Source of the DNA: an uncultured Bacilli bacterium
GTDB lineage: Bacteria; Bacillota_I; Bacilli_A; RF39; UBA660
Length of the DNA: 27,200 bases
Direction: 5' to 3'
Assembly (NCBI GenBank): GCA_934148535.1
Contig: CAKPDF010000018.1
Span: forward strand, 1 to 27,200
A program made the position numbers and the translations under genes. Under the pieces are notes generated by a model. It searched no databases. It saw only the letters and a list, made by a program, of their open reading frames with translations, and was not told where the DNA came from. Shown here piece after piece: positions 7,702-14,524 of the stretch. Each line of letters starts with the position of its first letter. The first letter of the stretch is position 1.

Positions 7702-7730
7702 ATTATATAAAAATATTTATTTTATGTCAA
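7702..7730 (-). promoter_or_regulatory. tRNA-Cys promoter
   Basis: On the minus strand, consensus TTGACA (7730-7725), a 17-nt spacer and TATAAT (7707-7702). The start falls near 7695, about 13 nt before the mature 5' end. Confidence 0.88.
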
Positions 7731-7759
7731 TACTTTTTTAGTTATCTCATTGTTAAATG

Positions 7760-7788
7760 TTTCAATTTTATTTATTATATGATACAAT
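7760..7788 (+). promoter_or_regulatory. Promoter of the pseudouridine synthase gene
   Basis: TTTCAA (7760-7765), a 17-nt spacer and TACAAT (7783-7788) with a TGA extended -10. The start near 7795 lies after the ATG at 7792, which rules that codon out. It diverges from the tRNA-Cys promoter 30 bp away. Confidence 0.65.
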
Positions 7789-7809
7789 ATTATGGGAAAG
7801 GGAATAATT

Positions 7810-8646
7810 ATGAGAAGAAAGATAATAGTAAAAGATAATAATAATATAATAAGTATTCTAAATGAATATGGTATTGGTAAAAATAAAGTAAAATCATTAG
7901 TTCATTATAATAATATATATGTAAATGGAAATGTAATTATGAAACTACCATTTAATGTTAAAATTGGAGATATAATTGAGATAAAAGATGAAATTAAAGT
8001 TGATACTAATTTAGATATTGTTTATGAAGATAGTAATTATTTAATTATAAATAAGGAAGCAGGTTTATTAACTATTAGCACTAGTAATCAGAATAAAGAT
8101 AAAGAAATTACGTTATATAAGAAAGTTAGAGATTATTTAAATAAAAAGAAAGAATATTCTTTTATAGTTAATAGAATAGATAAAGAAACTAGTGGTATCG
8201 TTGTATTTGTAAAGAATTTAAAATTAAAAGAAACTCTTCAAAGTAACTGGAATGATATTGTTAAAAAAAGAGGATATATTGCTATTGTTAGTGGTAAAAT
8301 CAATAATGATGGTAGAATAGATAATTATTTATATGAAGATAAAAAAACTTTCGTTCATAGTAGTTCATTTGGAAAACGCGCTATTACTAATTATAAAGTG
8401 ATTAAAAGTAATAGTAAGTATACTATGTTAGATATTAATATTGAAACTGGTAGAAAAAATCAAATTAGAGTTCATATGACTGAAATGGGTCATCCAATAG
8501 TAGGAGATAAAAAATATTATAGTAAAGATAATTCTTTAAAAAGATTATGCTTACATGCTTATGAATTAGATTTTATTGATCCTATTACTAAGAAAAAGTT
8601 GGTGTTTAAAAGTGAAGTTCCAAAATCTTTTTATTCTTTATTTTAG
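7810..8646 (+). CDS. RluA/RluD-family pseudouridine synthase with S4 domain
   Basis: The enzyme isomerises uridine to pseudouridine in rRNA or tRNA. From the ATG at 7810 it has 278 residues. An N-terminal S4 RNA-binding domain (about 4-55, with VKSLVHYNNIYVNGNVI) precedes the catalytic domain. The motif is NRIDKETSG with catalytic Asp at 124; the usual form is HRLDxxTSG, so His is replaced by Asn. The later ETGRKNQIRVHM motif (212-223) and GHPIVGDKKY are typical. AAAGGGA (7797-7803) sits 6 nt before ATG 7810, and the promoter -10 at 7783-7788 excludes the upstream in-frame ATG at 7792. The 3' end overlaps the DUF1294 gene. Which RNA site is modified cannot be decided. Confidence 0.92.
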   Translation: MRRKIIVKDNNNIISILNEYGIGKNKVKSLVHYNNIYVNGNVIMKLPFNVKIGDIIEIKDEIKVDTNLDIVYEDSNYLIINKEAGLLTISTSNQNKDKEITLYKKVRDYLNKKKEYSFIVNRIDKETSGIVVFVKNLKLKETLQSNWNDIVKKRGYIAIVSGKINNDGRIDNYLYEDKKTFVHSSSFGKRAITNYKVIKSNSKYTMLDINIETGRKNQIRVHMTEMGHPIVGDKKYYSKDNSLKRLCLHAYELDFIDPITKKKLVFKSEVPKSFYSLF

Positions 8647-8881
8647 TATCATTAATATAATTGGCTTTTATATGTGCTATACAGATAAAAGAAGAGCTAT
8701 TAAAAGAAAATTTAGAATAGAGGAATCTACTTTGTTATTCATCTGCTTTTTAGGAGGATGCTTTGGATTTTTTATTGGAATGTTTTTATTTCATCATAAA
8801 AACAGAAAAGTTAAATTTAAAGTATTAGTGCCTATTTGTATAATTATATGGAGTTATATAATATTAAATCATATTATATAG
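8612..8881 (+). CDS. DUF1294-family small membrane protein
   Basis: The 89-residue product has three hydrophobic segments: about 5-20 (LFILYFSIINIIGFYM), 35-58 and 66-86. The linking motifs YTDKRRAIKRKFRIEESTLL and FHHKNRKVKFKV match DUF1294, a family of small inner-membrane proteins of unknown function whose hallmarks are DKxxA and HKTxKxxF. The start is uncertain. GTG at 8612 gives the usual family length and overlaps the pseudouridine synthase by 35 nt. TTG at 8576 is longer, and ATG at 8672 would lose the first membrane span. No good ribosome site is visible, so coupling to the upstream gene is likely. Confidence 0.8.
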   Translation: MKFQNLFILYFSIINIIGFYMCYTDKRRAIKRKFRIEESTLLFICFLGGCFGFFIGMFLFHHKNRKVKFKVLVPICIIIWSYIILNHII

Positions 8882-8900
8882 TATTTATTAAATATAATAG

Positions 8901-8949
8901 TATCAATTACTTTTTTATACATTATTAAAGTAATTGATATTTTTAATTT
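8901..8949 (+). terminator. Terminator after the DUF1294 gene
   Basis: A 13-bp stem (8901-8913 with 8927-8939, core ATCAATTACTTT / AAAGTAATTGAT) is followed by TTTTTAATTTT. Confidence 0.85.
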
Positions 8950-8971
8950 TAAATAAAAGTATTAATTTGAT

Positions 8972-9040
8972 TTAAAGCAAAGGTAATGAATTGATATATG
9001 GGGTTTGACATTAAAGCAAATGTAATGAATTGATTATGGG
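8972..9040 (+). repeat. Two imperfect direct repeats of about 30 bp, period 39
   Basis: Copy 1 (8972-9002) and copy 2 (9011-9040) share TTAAAGCAAA, then G or T, then GTAATGAATTGAT, and end in ATGGG. Only a few positions differ. They sit upstream of the promoter of the U32 gene and could be a pair of protein-binding sites or a small duplication. A shorter related pair lies at 11760-11813. Confidence 0.8.
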
Positions 9041-9079
9041 TACTGCCTAGAGGTGTATCAGCACTGGCAGATAAAAACA

Positions 9080-9108
9080 TTGCGAGAATATTTATAGTTT
9101 GCTATAAT
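9080..9108 (+). promoter_or_regulatory. Promoter of the U32 gene
   Basis: TTGCGA (9080-9085), a 17-nt spacer and TATAAT (9103-9108) with a TGC extended -10. The start is near 9115, about 19 nt before the ATG. Confidence 0.7.
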
Positions 9109-9133
9109 ATAAGTAACGAAAGAGATGATTAGT

Positions 9134-11368
9134 ATGAAAAAAGTTGAATTGTTATGTCCTGTTGGTAATAAAGATATGTTATATCAAGCTATTCATAATG
9201 GAGCAGATGCAGTTTATTTATCAGGTAAAAGATTTGGCGCTAGAAAGTTTGCTAATAACTTTAGTGATTCAGAATTGGTCTCTGCTATAGAATATAGTCA
9301 TTTATATGGAGTAAAAGTATATGTAACAGTTAACACTATGATTTATATGAGTGAAGTTAGTAGTGTGATGGATTATTTAAAGTTTCTTTATATTAGCGGA
9401 GTAGATGCAGTTATAATGCAAGATATTGGTCTTATAAAATTGGCTAGGGAAAAGATTAGTGGTTTAGAAATACATGCTTCTACTCAATGCCATAACCATA
9501 ATAGAGAACAAATAAGTCTTTTAAAAGATATGGGTGTTACTAGGGTAGTAATGGCTAGAGAAATGAGTTTAAATGAAATAAAAAGTATTGATGTAGATAT
9601 TGAAAAAGAAGTATTTGTATATGGTGCTTTATGTGTATGCTATTCTGGATGTTGTTTATTTAGCAGTATGAATGGTGGTAGAAGTGGTAACAGGGGAGAA
9701 TGTGTTGGATCTTGTAGATTACCGTATAGGTTTATGTGTGATGATAAAGAAATAGATTGTAAAGATGAGTATTTACTTAGTACTAGAGATTTAAATACTT
9801 TAGATAAATTACCATTACTTATAGAGAGTGGAATTGATAGTTTAAAAATAGAAGGTAGAATGAAGAGTCCATATTATGTTGGCTATGTTACTAAAGTTTA
9901 TAGAAGACTAATTGATGCCTATTATAATGGTGAAAATTGTAATGTTACTACTAAAGAATTAACTAACTTAAAAAAATTATTTAATAGAAAATATACTTTG
10001 GGTTATTTATTTAATGAAAAATCTATTATGAATAGAAATAGTCCTAATCATCTAGGAGTAAATATTGGTAAAGTTATAAAATGTGATAGAAGCAAGATTT
10101 ATATTAAACTAGATAGTGATTCTTTGAGTCAAGAAGATGGTATTAGATTTGTAAATAGTAATAAGGGTATGATGATTAATAGATTATATAATGATAAATA
10201 TCTACTTGTTAATCACATTCCTTGTGGTAGTATCTGTATACTAGATAATAAATTTGGTTATATATTTAAGAGTGGTGAGATTATTTCTAAAACTATTGAT
10301 AGTGCTTTAATAAAAGAAATAAGTAATGTATGTGAAAAAGTTATAAATATTAGTTATAAGGTATATGCTAAAAAAGGAGAGAAGTTATTTATTAGTATTA
10401 GTGATGGAGATAATACTTATAGTGTATATGGTAGTGTTGTAGAGGATTCTATTAATAGATGTATAAGTGCTAATGATATAGAAAATAAACTATCTAAACT
10501 TGGCAATACTCCTTATAGATGTAATGATATAGAAATGGATATTGATGATAATATATTTATTCCTATTAGTGAGATTAATAATATTAGAAGAGAACTTACT
10601 GATAATCTTAGTTTAATTAGAAAAAATATTTTAAAAAGGGCTGATTTTGATTTAAAATTAGATGATAATAATATTAATAGAAGTGTTAGTACTATTAAAA
10701 ATATTAGCGTTCTTGTTAGAAATGATGAACAATTAGAAAGTATTTTAAAATATAATATTAAAGATATTTATACTCCTGATTATGATTTATATATTAAATA
10801 TAAAGATAAATATGATAATATTTATTATCGTACAAAAAGAGTTAATAATTGTAAATATAATTATAATAATGATAATTTATTAGTGTGTGAATTGGGAGGA
10901 ATAAATAAATATAGTAAGAATAATAATGTTATTAGTGATTATTTTTTAAATGTTAGTAATAGTTATAGTGTTAATTTTTTATCTAGTTTAGGAGTTAAAA
11001 GAGTTAGTTTATCTGTAGAGATTGATGATTATGAGATAGAGAATATTGCTATGGGGAGTAAAAGTGAATTAGAAATAATTATTTATGGTAGGATAGAGGT
11101 TATGATTATGAAATATTGTCCTTTATCTGAAATAATAAATAATTGTAGGGTATGTAAGAGTAATAAGCATTCTTATTATTTAAAGAGTACTGATAATAAG
11201 TTATATCCTATTATACATAGTGATTGTTATACTTCTATAATGAATTCATCTAATACTGATAAGATTGCTAATATTGATAGTTATTTAAAAATGGGAATTA
11301 ATAATTTTAGAATAGAGTTATTTGATGAAGGTAGTGAAGATATAGATAAAATATTTAAAAGATTATAA
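9134..11368 (+). CDS. U32-family protein, probable RNA-hydroxylation (RlhA/TrhP-type) enzyme with DUF3656-like C-terminus
   Basis: The N-terminal 270 residues are a U32 domain: KVELLCPVGN at the start, GADAVYLSG, HASTQ, and the iron-sulfur cysteine pattern C167-x6-C174-x15-C190-x3-C194 within GALCVCYSGCC and GNRGECVGSCRLPYRF, then SLKIEGRMKSPYY. Members once called collagenase-like peptidases include TrhP (tRNA 5-hydroxyuridine) and RlhA (23S rRNA hydroxycytidine). At 744 residues it is longer than TrhP and fits the RlhA-like form with a DUF3656-type middle part and a further C-terminal segment ending with INNFRIELFDEG. ATG 9134 is chosen because AAAGAG (9119-9124) gives 9 nt spacing; the in-frame ATG at 9125 abuts that site. 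The C-terminal half is very Asn/Ser/Tyr-rich. The exact RNA substrate is uncertain. Confidence 0.87.
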   Translation: MKKVELLCPVGNKDMLYQAIHNGADAVYLSGKRFGARKFANNFSDSELVSAIEYSHLYGVKVYVTVNTMIYMSEVSSVMDYLKFLYISGVDAVIMQDIGLIKLAREKISGLEIHASTQCHNHNREQISLLKDMGVTRVVMAREMSLNEIKSIDVDIEKEVFVYGALCVCYSGCCLFSSMNGGRSGNRGECVGSCRLPYRFMCDDKEIDCKDEYLLSTRDLNTLDKLPLLIESGIDSLKIEGRMKSPYYVGYVTKVYRRLIDAYYNGENCNVTTKELTNLKKLFNRKYTLGYLFNEKSIMNRNSPNHLGVNIGKVIKCDRSKIYIKLDSDSLSQEDGIRFVNSNKGMMINRLYNDKYLLVNHIPCGSICILDNKFGYIFKSGEIISKTIDSALIKEISNVCEKVINISYKVYAKKGEKLFISISDGDNTYSVYGSVVEDSINRCISANDIENKLSKLGNTPYRCNDIEMDIDDNIFIPISEINNIRRELTDNLSLIRKNILKRADFDLKLDDNNINRSVSTIKNISVLVRNDEQLESILKYNIKDIYTPDYDLYIKYKDKYDNIYYRTKRVNNCKYNYNNDNLLVCELGGINKYSKNNNVISDYFLNVSNSYSVNFLSSLGVKRVSLSVEIDDYEIENIAMGSKSELEIIIYGRIEVMIMKYCPLSEIINNCRVCKSNKHSYYLKSTDNKLYPIIHSDCYTSIMNSSNTDKIANIDSYLKMGINNFRIELFDEGSEDIDKIFKRL

Positions 11369-11389
11369 AATTACAATACATCATTAATA

Positions 11390-11418
11390 GAGTGATAATA
11401 TACTTATCATTCTTTTTT
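11390..11418 (+). terminator. Terminator of the U32 gene
   Basis: A 9-bp stem with one G-U pair (GAGTGATAA at 11390-11398, TTATCATTC at 11404-11412), a 5-nt loop and six T. Confidence 0.88.
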
Positions 11419-11444
11419 CTTTGTTTATGTTTAGTTAATTTATA

Positions 11445-11473
11445 TTGACTATATATATTAAATTTGATATAGT
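11445..11473 (+). promoter_or_regulatory. Promoter of the small hydrophobic peptide mRNA
   Basis: TTGACT (11445-11450), a 17-nt spacer and TATAGT (11468-11473) with a TGA extended -10. The start is near 11480, giving a 5' leader of about 77 nt. Confidence 0.65.
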
Positions 11474-11556
11474 AAAAGACGTGTGTTTGATAGAGTGTTT
11501 TCTTCTTATTAGCTTCAGGGGGTAATTCTTTTGGGGGTAATGAGGAGTGTGGTATT

Positions 11557-11631
11557 ATGAGAAGTATAGAAAGAAAATTTTTATATTTAATAATATTATT
11601 TTTAATTATCATAATTTTAAAACTTATATAA
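11557..11631 (+). CDS. 24-residue hydrophobic peptide, candidate type I toxin
   Basis: ATG 11557 follows GAGGAG (11542-11547) with 9 nt spacing. The peptide begins MRSIERKF, continues with an unbroken run of Leu, Ile, Phe and Tyr of about 13 residues, and ends LKLI: one short membrane span with a positive N-terminus. The leader contains GGGGGTAAT twice (11518-11526 and 11533-11541). CTTCTTAT at 11502-11509 can pair with the start region ATGAGAAG at 11557-11564 (8 bp, one G-U), which would hide the start codon. A convergent small RNA gene lies downstream. This is the usual layout of Fst-like type I toxin-antitoxin loci, though I recognise no known toxin family. AT-rich DNA can encode such hydrophobic strings by chance, so the case rests on promoter, ribosome site and context. 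Confidence 0.45.
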   Translation: MRSIERKFLYLIILFLIIIILKLI

Positions 11632-11633
11632 TT

Positions 11634-11660
11634 AAAAAAACACTTGAAAAGATTCAAGTG
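11634..11660 (-). terminator. Terminator of the minus-strand small RNA
   Basis: A perfect 8-bp stem (11641-11648 with 11653-11660) with a 4-nt loop is followed on the minus strand by seven T. The plus strand has no T run after the stem, so it works clearly only for the minus transcript. Confidence 0.8.
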
Positions 11661-11706
11661 CTCTAAGTAAGAAGAGGGCATTTGCAACTACTCAAACACA
11701 CACTCT
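11634..11706 (-). ncRNA. Candidate small antisense/antitoxin RNA, about 73 nt
   Basis: On the minus strand a promoter at 11741-11713 would start RNA near 11706. The transcript ends at an 8-bp hairpin (CACTTGAA / TTCAAGTG, 11660-11641) and seven T (11640-11634). No credible reading frame lies inside. It converges on the peptide gene, and its 3' end stops 3 nt past that gene's stop codon. Its 5' half contains CCCTCTTC, which can pair with the GAGGAG ribosome site of the peptide mRNA. Its first ten bases, GTGTGTTTGA, are identical to the start of the peptide mRNA. Regulation of the peptide by this RNA is inference. Confidence 0.5.
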
Positions 11707-11712
11707 ATATAA

Positions 11713-11741
11713 ATATTATCATAAAATATATGTTTTGTCAA
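11713..11741 (-). promoter_or_regulatory. Promoter of the minus-strand small RNA
   Basis: On the minus strand, TTGACA (11741-11736), a 17-nt spacer and TAATAT (11718-11713) with a TGA extended -10. Confidence 0.7.
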
Positions 11742-11759
11742 AAATAATAAATATGATTT

Positions 11760-11813
11760 TAGCGTAATAAATTAAATAAAAACAAAAAAAATTACTGTGT
11801 AGCGTAATAAATT
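11760..11813 (+). repeat. Direct repeat TAGCGTAATAAATT, two copies, period 40
   Basis: The 14-bp sequence occurs exactly at 11760-11773 and 11800-11813. The second copy runs into the TTGACA -35 box of the ATPase promoter. Placement at and 40 bp above the -35 fits a pair of operator sites. The core GTAATAAATTGA resembles the GTAATGAATTGA of the repeats at 8972-9040. Confidence 0.75.
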
Positions 11814-11840
11814 GACAAAAAATGAATATAGTATTATAAT
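11812..11840 (+). promoter_or_regulatory. Promoter of the DUF4143 ATPase gene
   Basis: Perfect consensus: TTGACA (11812-11817), a 17-nt spacer and TATAAT (11835-11840). The start is near 11847, so the in-frame GTG at 11841 cannot be the start codon. Confidence 0.9.
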
Positions 11841-11867
11841 GTGTATATAAGAAAAGAGGGAGAGATT

Positions 11868-13064
11868 ATGGTAATTCGTGAAAGATATTTAAAATTAATT
11901 AGGCCATTTTATCAACAAGATTTAATAAAGGTTTTGGTTGGTATAAGACGTTCTGGTAAATCTGTTATTTTAAGACAAATAATAGATGAGTTAAAAGAAA
12001 ATAATATAGATAACAGTCATATTATCTATATTAATTTTGAAGATTATGATTATGAAGAATATACAGATCCTAAAAAATTAAATAATTATGTTAAAGAAAA
12101 AATAATAGACGATAAGAAGTATTATATATTTTTTGATGAAATTCAAAATGTTCTTGAATGGGAAAAGGTTGTTAATTCACTTAGGGCGACTAAAAATACA
12201 TCTATTTTTATAACTGGTTCAAATAGTGATTTATTATCTAGTGATTTAGCAACTCATATTGCTGGTAGGTATGTAAGTTTTAAAATTACTCCTTTTACTT
12301 TTCAAGAAACATGTAAATTGTTAAATATAAGTGATAGAAGAGATATTGAAGATGCCTTTAATGATTATATTAAATGGGGAGGAATGCCACAAAGATTTAT
12401 GCAAGAGAATGATATTTCAAGAAAGGCTTATTTGAGTGATGTTTATGATTCAATAATAATTAAGGATATAGTAAAGAGATTCAATATAAAAGATATTGAT
12501 TTATTAAATAGGATAGTTACTTATATTTTAACTACTCCAGCTCAGATGTTTTCACCTGACAGTTTAAAAAAATATATGCAAAGTGAATCAAGAAATGTAT
12601 CTTTGGAAACTTTGTATAATTATCTTGATTATATAACTCGTTCTAATCTTATATCAAAGGCTGAAAGATATGATGTTCGTGGTAAAAGAATTCTTACAGG
12701 TAAATATAAATATTATTTAACAGATTTAGGATTTACTAATATATTAAGTGAAGGAAAAAAAGGCCAAATGGGAGCATACTTAGAAAATATAGTATATAAT
12801 GAATTAATAGCAAGAGGTTATAATGTTAATGTTGGTACATTAGAAAATGGAGAAATAGATTTTATTGCAACTAGATTTGATGAAAAGATATATATTCAGG
12901 TAGCATATATTTTAAGTGATGAAACAGTAATTGAAAGAGAATTTAATGCTTATAAAAAAATAGATGATAATTACCCTAAATATGTTCTTTCGATGGATAG
13001 TTTTGATTTCTCTCAAAATGGAATAATTCATAAAAATATTATTGATTGGTTATTAAAAAAATAG
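11868..13064 (+). CDS. AAA-type ATPase with DUF4143 C-terminal domain
   Basis: The 398-residue product has an N-terminal P-loop ATPase domain: Walker A GIRRSGKS at residues 25-32, Walker B IFFDEIQ with D90-E91, then FITGSNSDLLSSDLATHIAGR. The C-terminal half is DUF4143-like and ends with a PD-(D/E)XK-like fold segment (GEIDFIATRFDEKIYIQVAY), where QVA stands in place of the catalytic ExK, so nuclease activity is doubtful. Proteins of this AAA_14 plus DUF4143 type are widespread in gut Bacillota and Bacteroidota; their role is unknown. ATG 11868 has GAGGGAGAG just upstream, and the perfect promoter at 11812-11840 excludes earlier starts. It is a single-gene unit closed by a hairpin at 13064, with direct repeats over its promoter. 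Confidence 0.9.
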   Translation: MVIRERYLKLIRPFYQQDLIKVLVGIRRSGKSVILRQIIDELKENNIDNSHIIYINFEDYDYEEYTDPKKLNNYVKEKIIDDKKYYIFFDEIQNVLEWEKVVNSLRATKNTSIFITGSNSDLLSSDLATHIAGRYVSFKITPFTFQETCKLLNISDRRDIEDAFNDYIKWGGMPQRFMQENDISRKAYLSDVYDSIIIKDIVKRFNIKDIDLLNRIVTYILTTPAQMFSPDSLKKYMQSESRNVSLETLYNYLDYITRSNLISKAERYDVRGKRILTGKYKYYLTDLGFTNILSEGKKGQMGAYLENIVYNELIARGYNVNVGTLENGEIDFIATRFDEKIYIQVAYILSDETVIEREFNAYKKIDDNYPKYVLSMDSFDFSQNGIIHKNIIDWLLKK

Positions 13065-13102
13065 AAAGTAGACATAGGAGTGAGTTTGTCTACTTTCTTA
13101 TA
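13057..13102. terminator. Bidirectional terminator between convergent genes
   Basis: An 11-bp stem (13064-13074 with 13087-13097, core AAAGTAGACA / TGTCTACTTT). On the minus strand it is followed by TATTTTTTTAAT; on the plus strand by TTATATT, a weaker tract. Confidence 0.8.
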
Positions 13103-13351
13103 TTAAACTGTAGAGGTGTTTAATATTAATTTTTTTATTTCTCTATCTGATAAAATTTTCCCTTGACTGATGATTTTATTATCAACAACAATCGCAGGTG
13201 TTATTTTAATATTATATTTCTTTTTATCGGAGTTTGTATTTAATTCACAAATACTAACGGGAACATCTATTTGTTCTTCAACTCTTTTTATTATCTTTTT
13301 TAATCTCATACCATTGGAACAATTTGAACCAATTATTTTTATCTCTATAAT
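13103..13351 (-). CDS. Small thioredoxin-fold protein (Thioredoxin_3-like), probable ATT start
   Basis: The C-terminal half (KITPAIVVDNKIISQGKIL, then SDREIKKLI) matches the cis-Pro TPALVI / GKVVSxG / EEIKKLL pattern of small redox-active-disulfide thioredoxins. The first ATG (13309) would remove the first strand and the active-site loop. Extending the frame gives IEIKIIGSNCSNGMRLKKII, which restores strand 1. AAGGAG (13364-13359) lies exactly 7 nt before an ATT at 13351-13349, with no ATG, GTG or TTG between, so ATT is the likely start (82 residues). The active-site loop has one Cys (NCSNG) where relatives carry CxxC, so dithiol chemistry is doubtful. It is convergent with the ATPase gene and divergent from the deacetylase gene. 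Confidence 0.75.
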   Translation of the reverse strand: MIEIKIIGSNCSNGMRLKKIIKRVEEQIDVPVSICELNTNSDKKKYNIKITPAIVVDNKIISQGKILSDREIKKLILNTSTV

Positions 13352-13475
13352 ATCACTTCTCCTTTCTTGATATAAGTATATGATAAAAATATGGGTAAAT
13401 TATGGAATAAATTTGTTATTATGTAAAATTAATATATAACTAGTATTTAGAATATAATTTAAAGGGTGAACTATA

Positions 13476-14483
13476 TTGAAGAAAATATTTTATATTTTAA
13501 TTATTGTATTAGCAATACTTATTATTATTTATTTTAGTAAAGGTAATAAGGAAATAGTTAATTATGAATATAGTGAAGATAATATAGATATTATGTATCC
13601 TAAATTTGATGATGACTGGTTAGATGAATATATTAATAATTATGTTAATTTAAAACTTAATGATTTTAAATATGGTGACTATGATTATTGTTTTTTAGAT
13701 TATGATTATAATATAAATGATAATAATTTAGATTTAGTGTTTTATTACTACAAATATTCTAAATCTTTATATGATAGTGGAACAGAATTATTTAAAATTG
13801 ATTTAGATAGTCGTAGTATTAATAAAACTAAAGACGCTAAAGATAAGGAATATGATATTTATATGAATAAAGTTGTATCTAAAGATAGTAAGATGGTAGC
13901 GTTTACTTTTGATGATGGTCCTAGTCATAATACTAATAAGATTATTTCTATTTTAAATAAATATGGTGTTAGGGCAACATTCTTTTTATTAGGTACTAAT
14001 ATTAATAATAAAATAGACGTTTTAACTAATTTATATAATAGTGGTATGGAAATAGGTAATCATTCATATTCTCATAAATTATTAACTAGATTATCTAAAG
14101 AAAAAGTAGAAGAGGAATTTAATAAAACTAGTGAACTTATATATAATAATATTTCTATTTATCCAACTGTTTTTAGACCTAGTTATGGTTCTGTTAATAA
14201 AAAAATTAAAAGTGTTGTTAAAGGACCTATAATACTTTGGAATATAGATACTTTAGATTGGAAACATCATAATTCTAATTATATATATAATAAAATAGTA
14301 AATAAAGTTAAAGATGGAGATATTATACTAATGCATGATATTTATAGCGCTACGGGAAATGCTATAGAGAAAGTAATACCAGAACTTTTACGACGTGGTT
14401 TTAAAATTGTTACGGTATCAGAACTTTTTTATTATAAAAATATAGAACTTAATAATGGTAGTGTTTATAGGTATGCTAGATGA
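13476..14483 (+). CDS. Membrane-anchored polysaccharide deacetylase (NodB/CE4 family)
   Basis: An N-terminal membrane anchor (residues 4-20, FYILIIVLAILIIIYF) is followed by an extracellular region of about 110 residues and a CE4 domain from about 140. All five motifs are visible: TFDDGP (144-149, catalytic Asp and metal Asp), HSYSH (196-200, metal His pair), RPSYG (234-238), DTLDW (258-262) and LMHD (285-288, catalytic His). Such enzymes deacetylate N-acetylglucosamine or muramic acid in cell-wall polymers, often giving lysozyme resistance. The start is TTG 13476 with AAAGGGTG about 7 nt upstream; no ATG precedes the anchor. The stop is TGA. The exact substrate (peptidoglycan or another glycan) is not determinable. 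Confidence 0.92.
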   Translation: MKKIFYILIIVLAILIIIYFSKGNKEIVNYEYSEDNIDIMYPKFDDDWLDEYINNYVNLKLNDFKYGDYDYCFLDYDYNINDNNLDLVFYYYKYSKSLYDSGTELFKIDLDSRSINKTKDAKDKEYDIYMNKVVSKDSKMVAFTFDDGPSHNTNKIISILNKYGVRATFFLLGTNINNKIDVLTNLYNSGMEIGNHSYSHKLLTRLSKEKVEEEFNKTSELIYNNISIYPTVFRPSYGSVNKKIKSVVKGPIILWNIDTLDWKHHNSNYIYNKIVNKVKDGDIILMHDIYSATGNAIEKVIPELLRRGFKIVTVSELFYYKNIELNNGSVYRYAR

Positions 14484-14524
14484 TTATATATAGCTATGTA
14501 ATTGTAAACTATAAAAAAAAATAC

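Noticed and set aside
7608..7838. Plus-strand open frame starting MEGLVGFEPTIRE
   Set aside because: It is the reverse-complement reading of tRNA-Cys, a common false gene, and has no ribosome site.
11355..11687. Minus-strand 110-codon open frame
   Set aside because: It overlaps the U32 terminator, the candidate peptide gene and the small RNA, has no ribosome site, and encodes low-complexity residues. The small RNA terminator lies inside it.
13170..13370. Plus-strand open frame opposite the thioredoxin-like gene
   Set aside because: The minus-strand frame has a recognisable fold, a ribosome site and a terminator; the plus frame is a hydrophobic antisense shadow.
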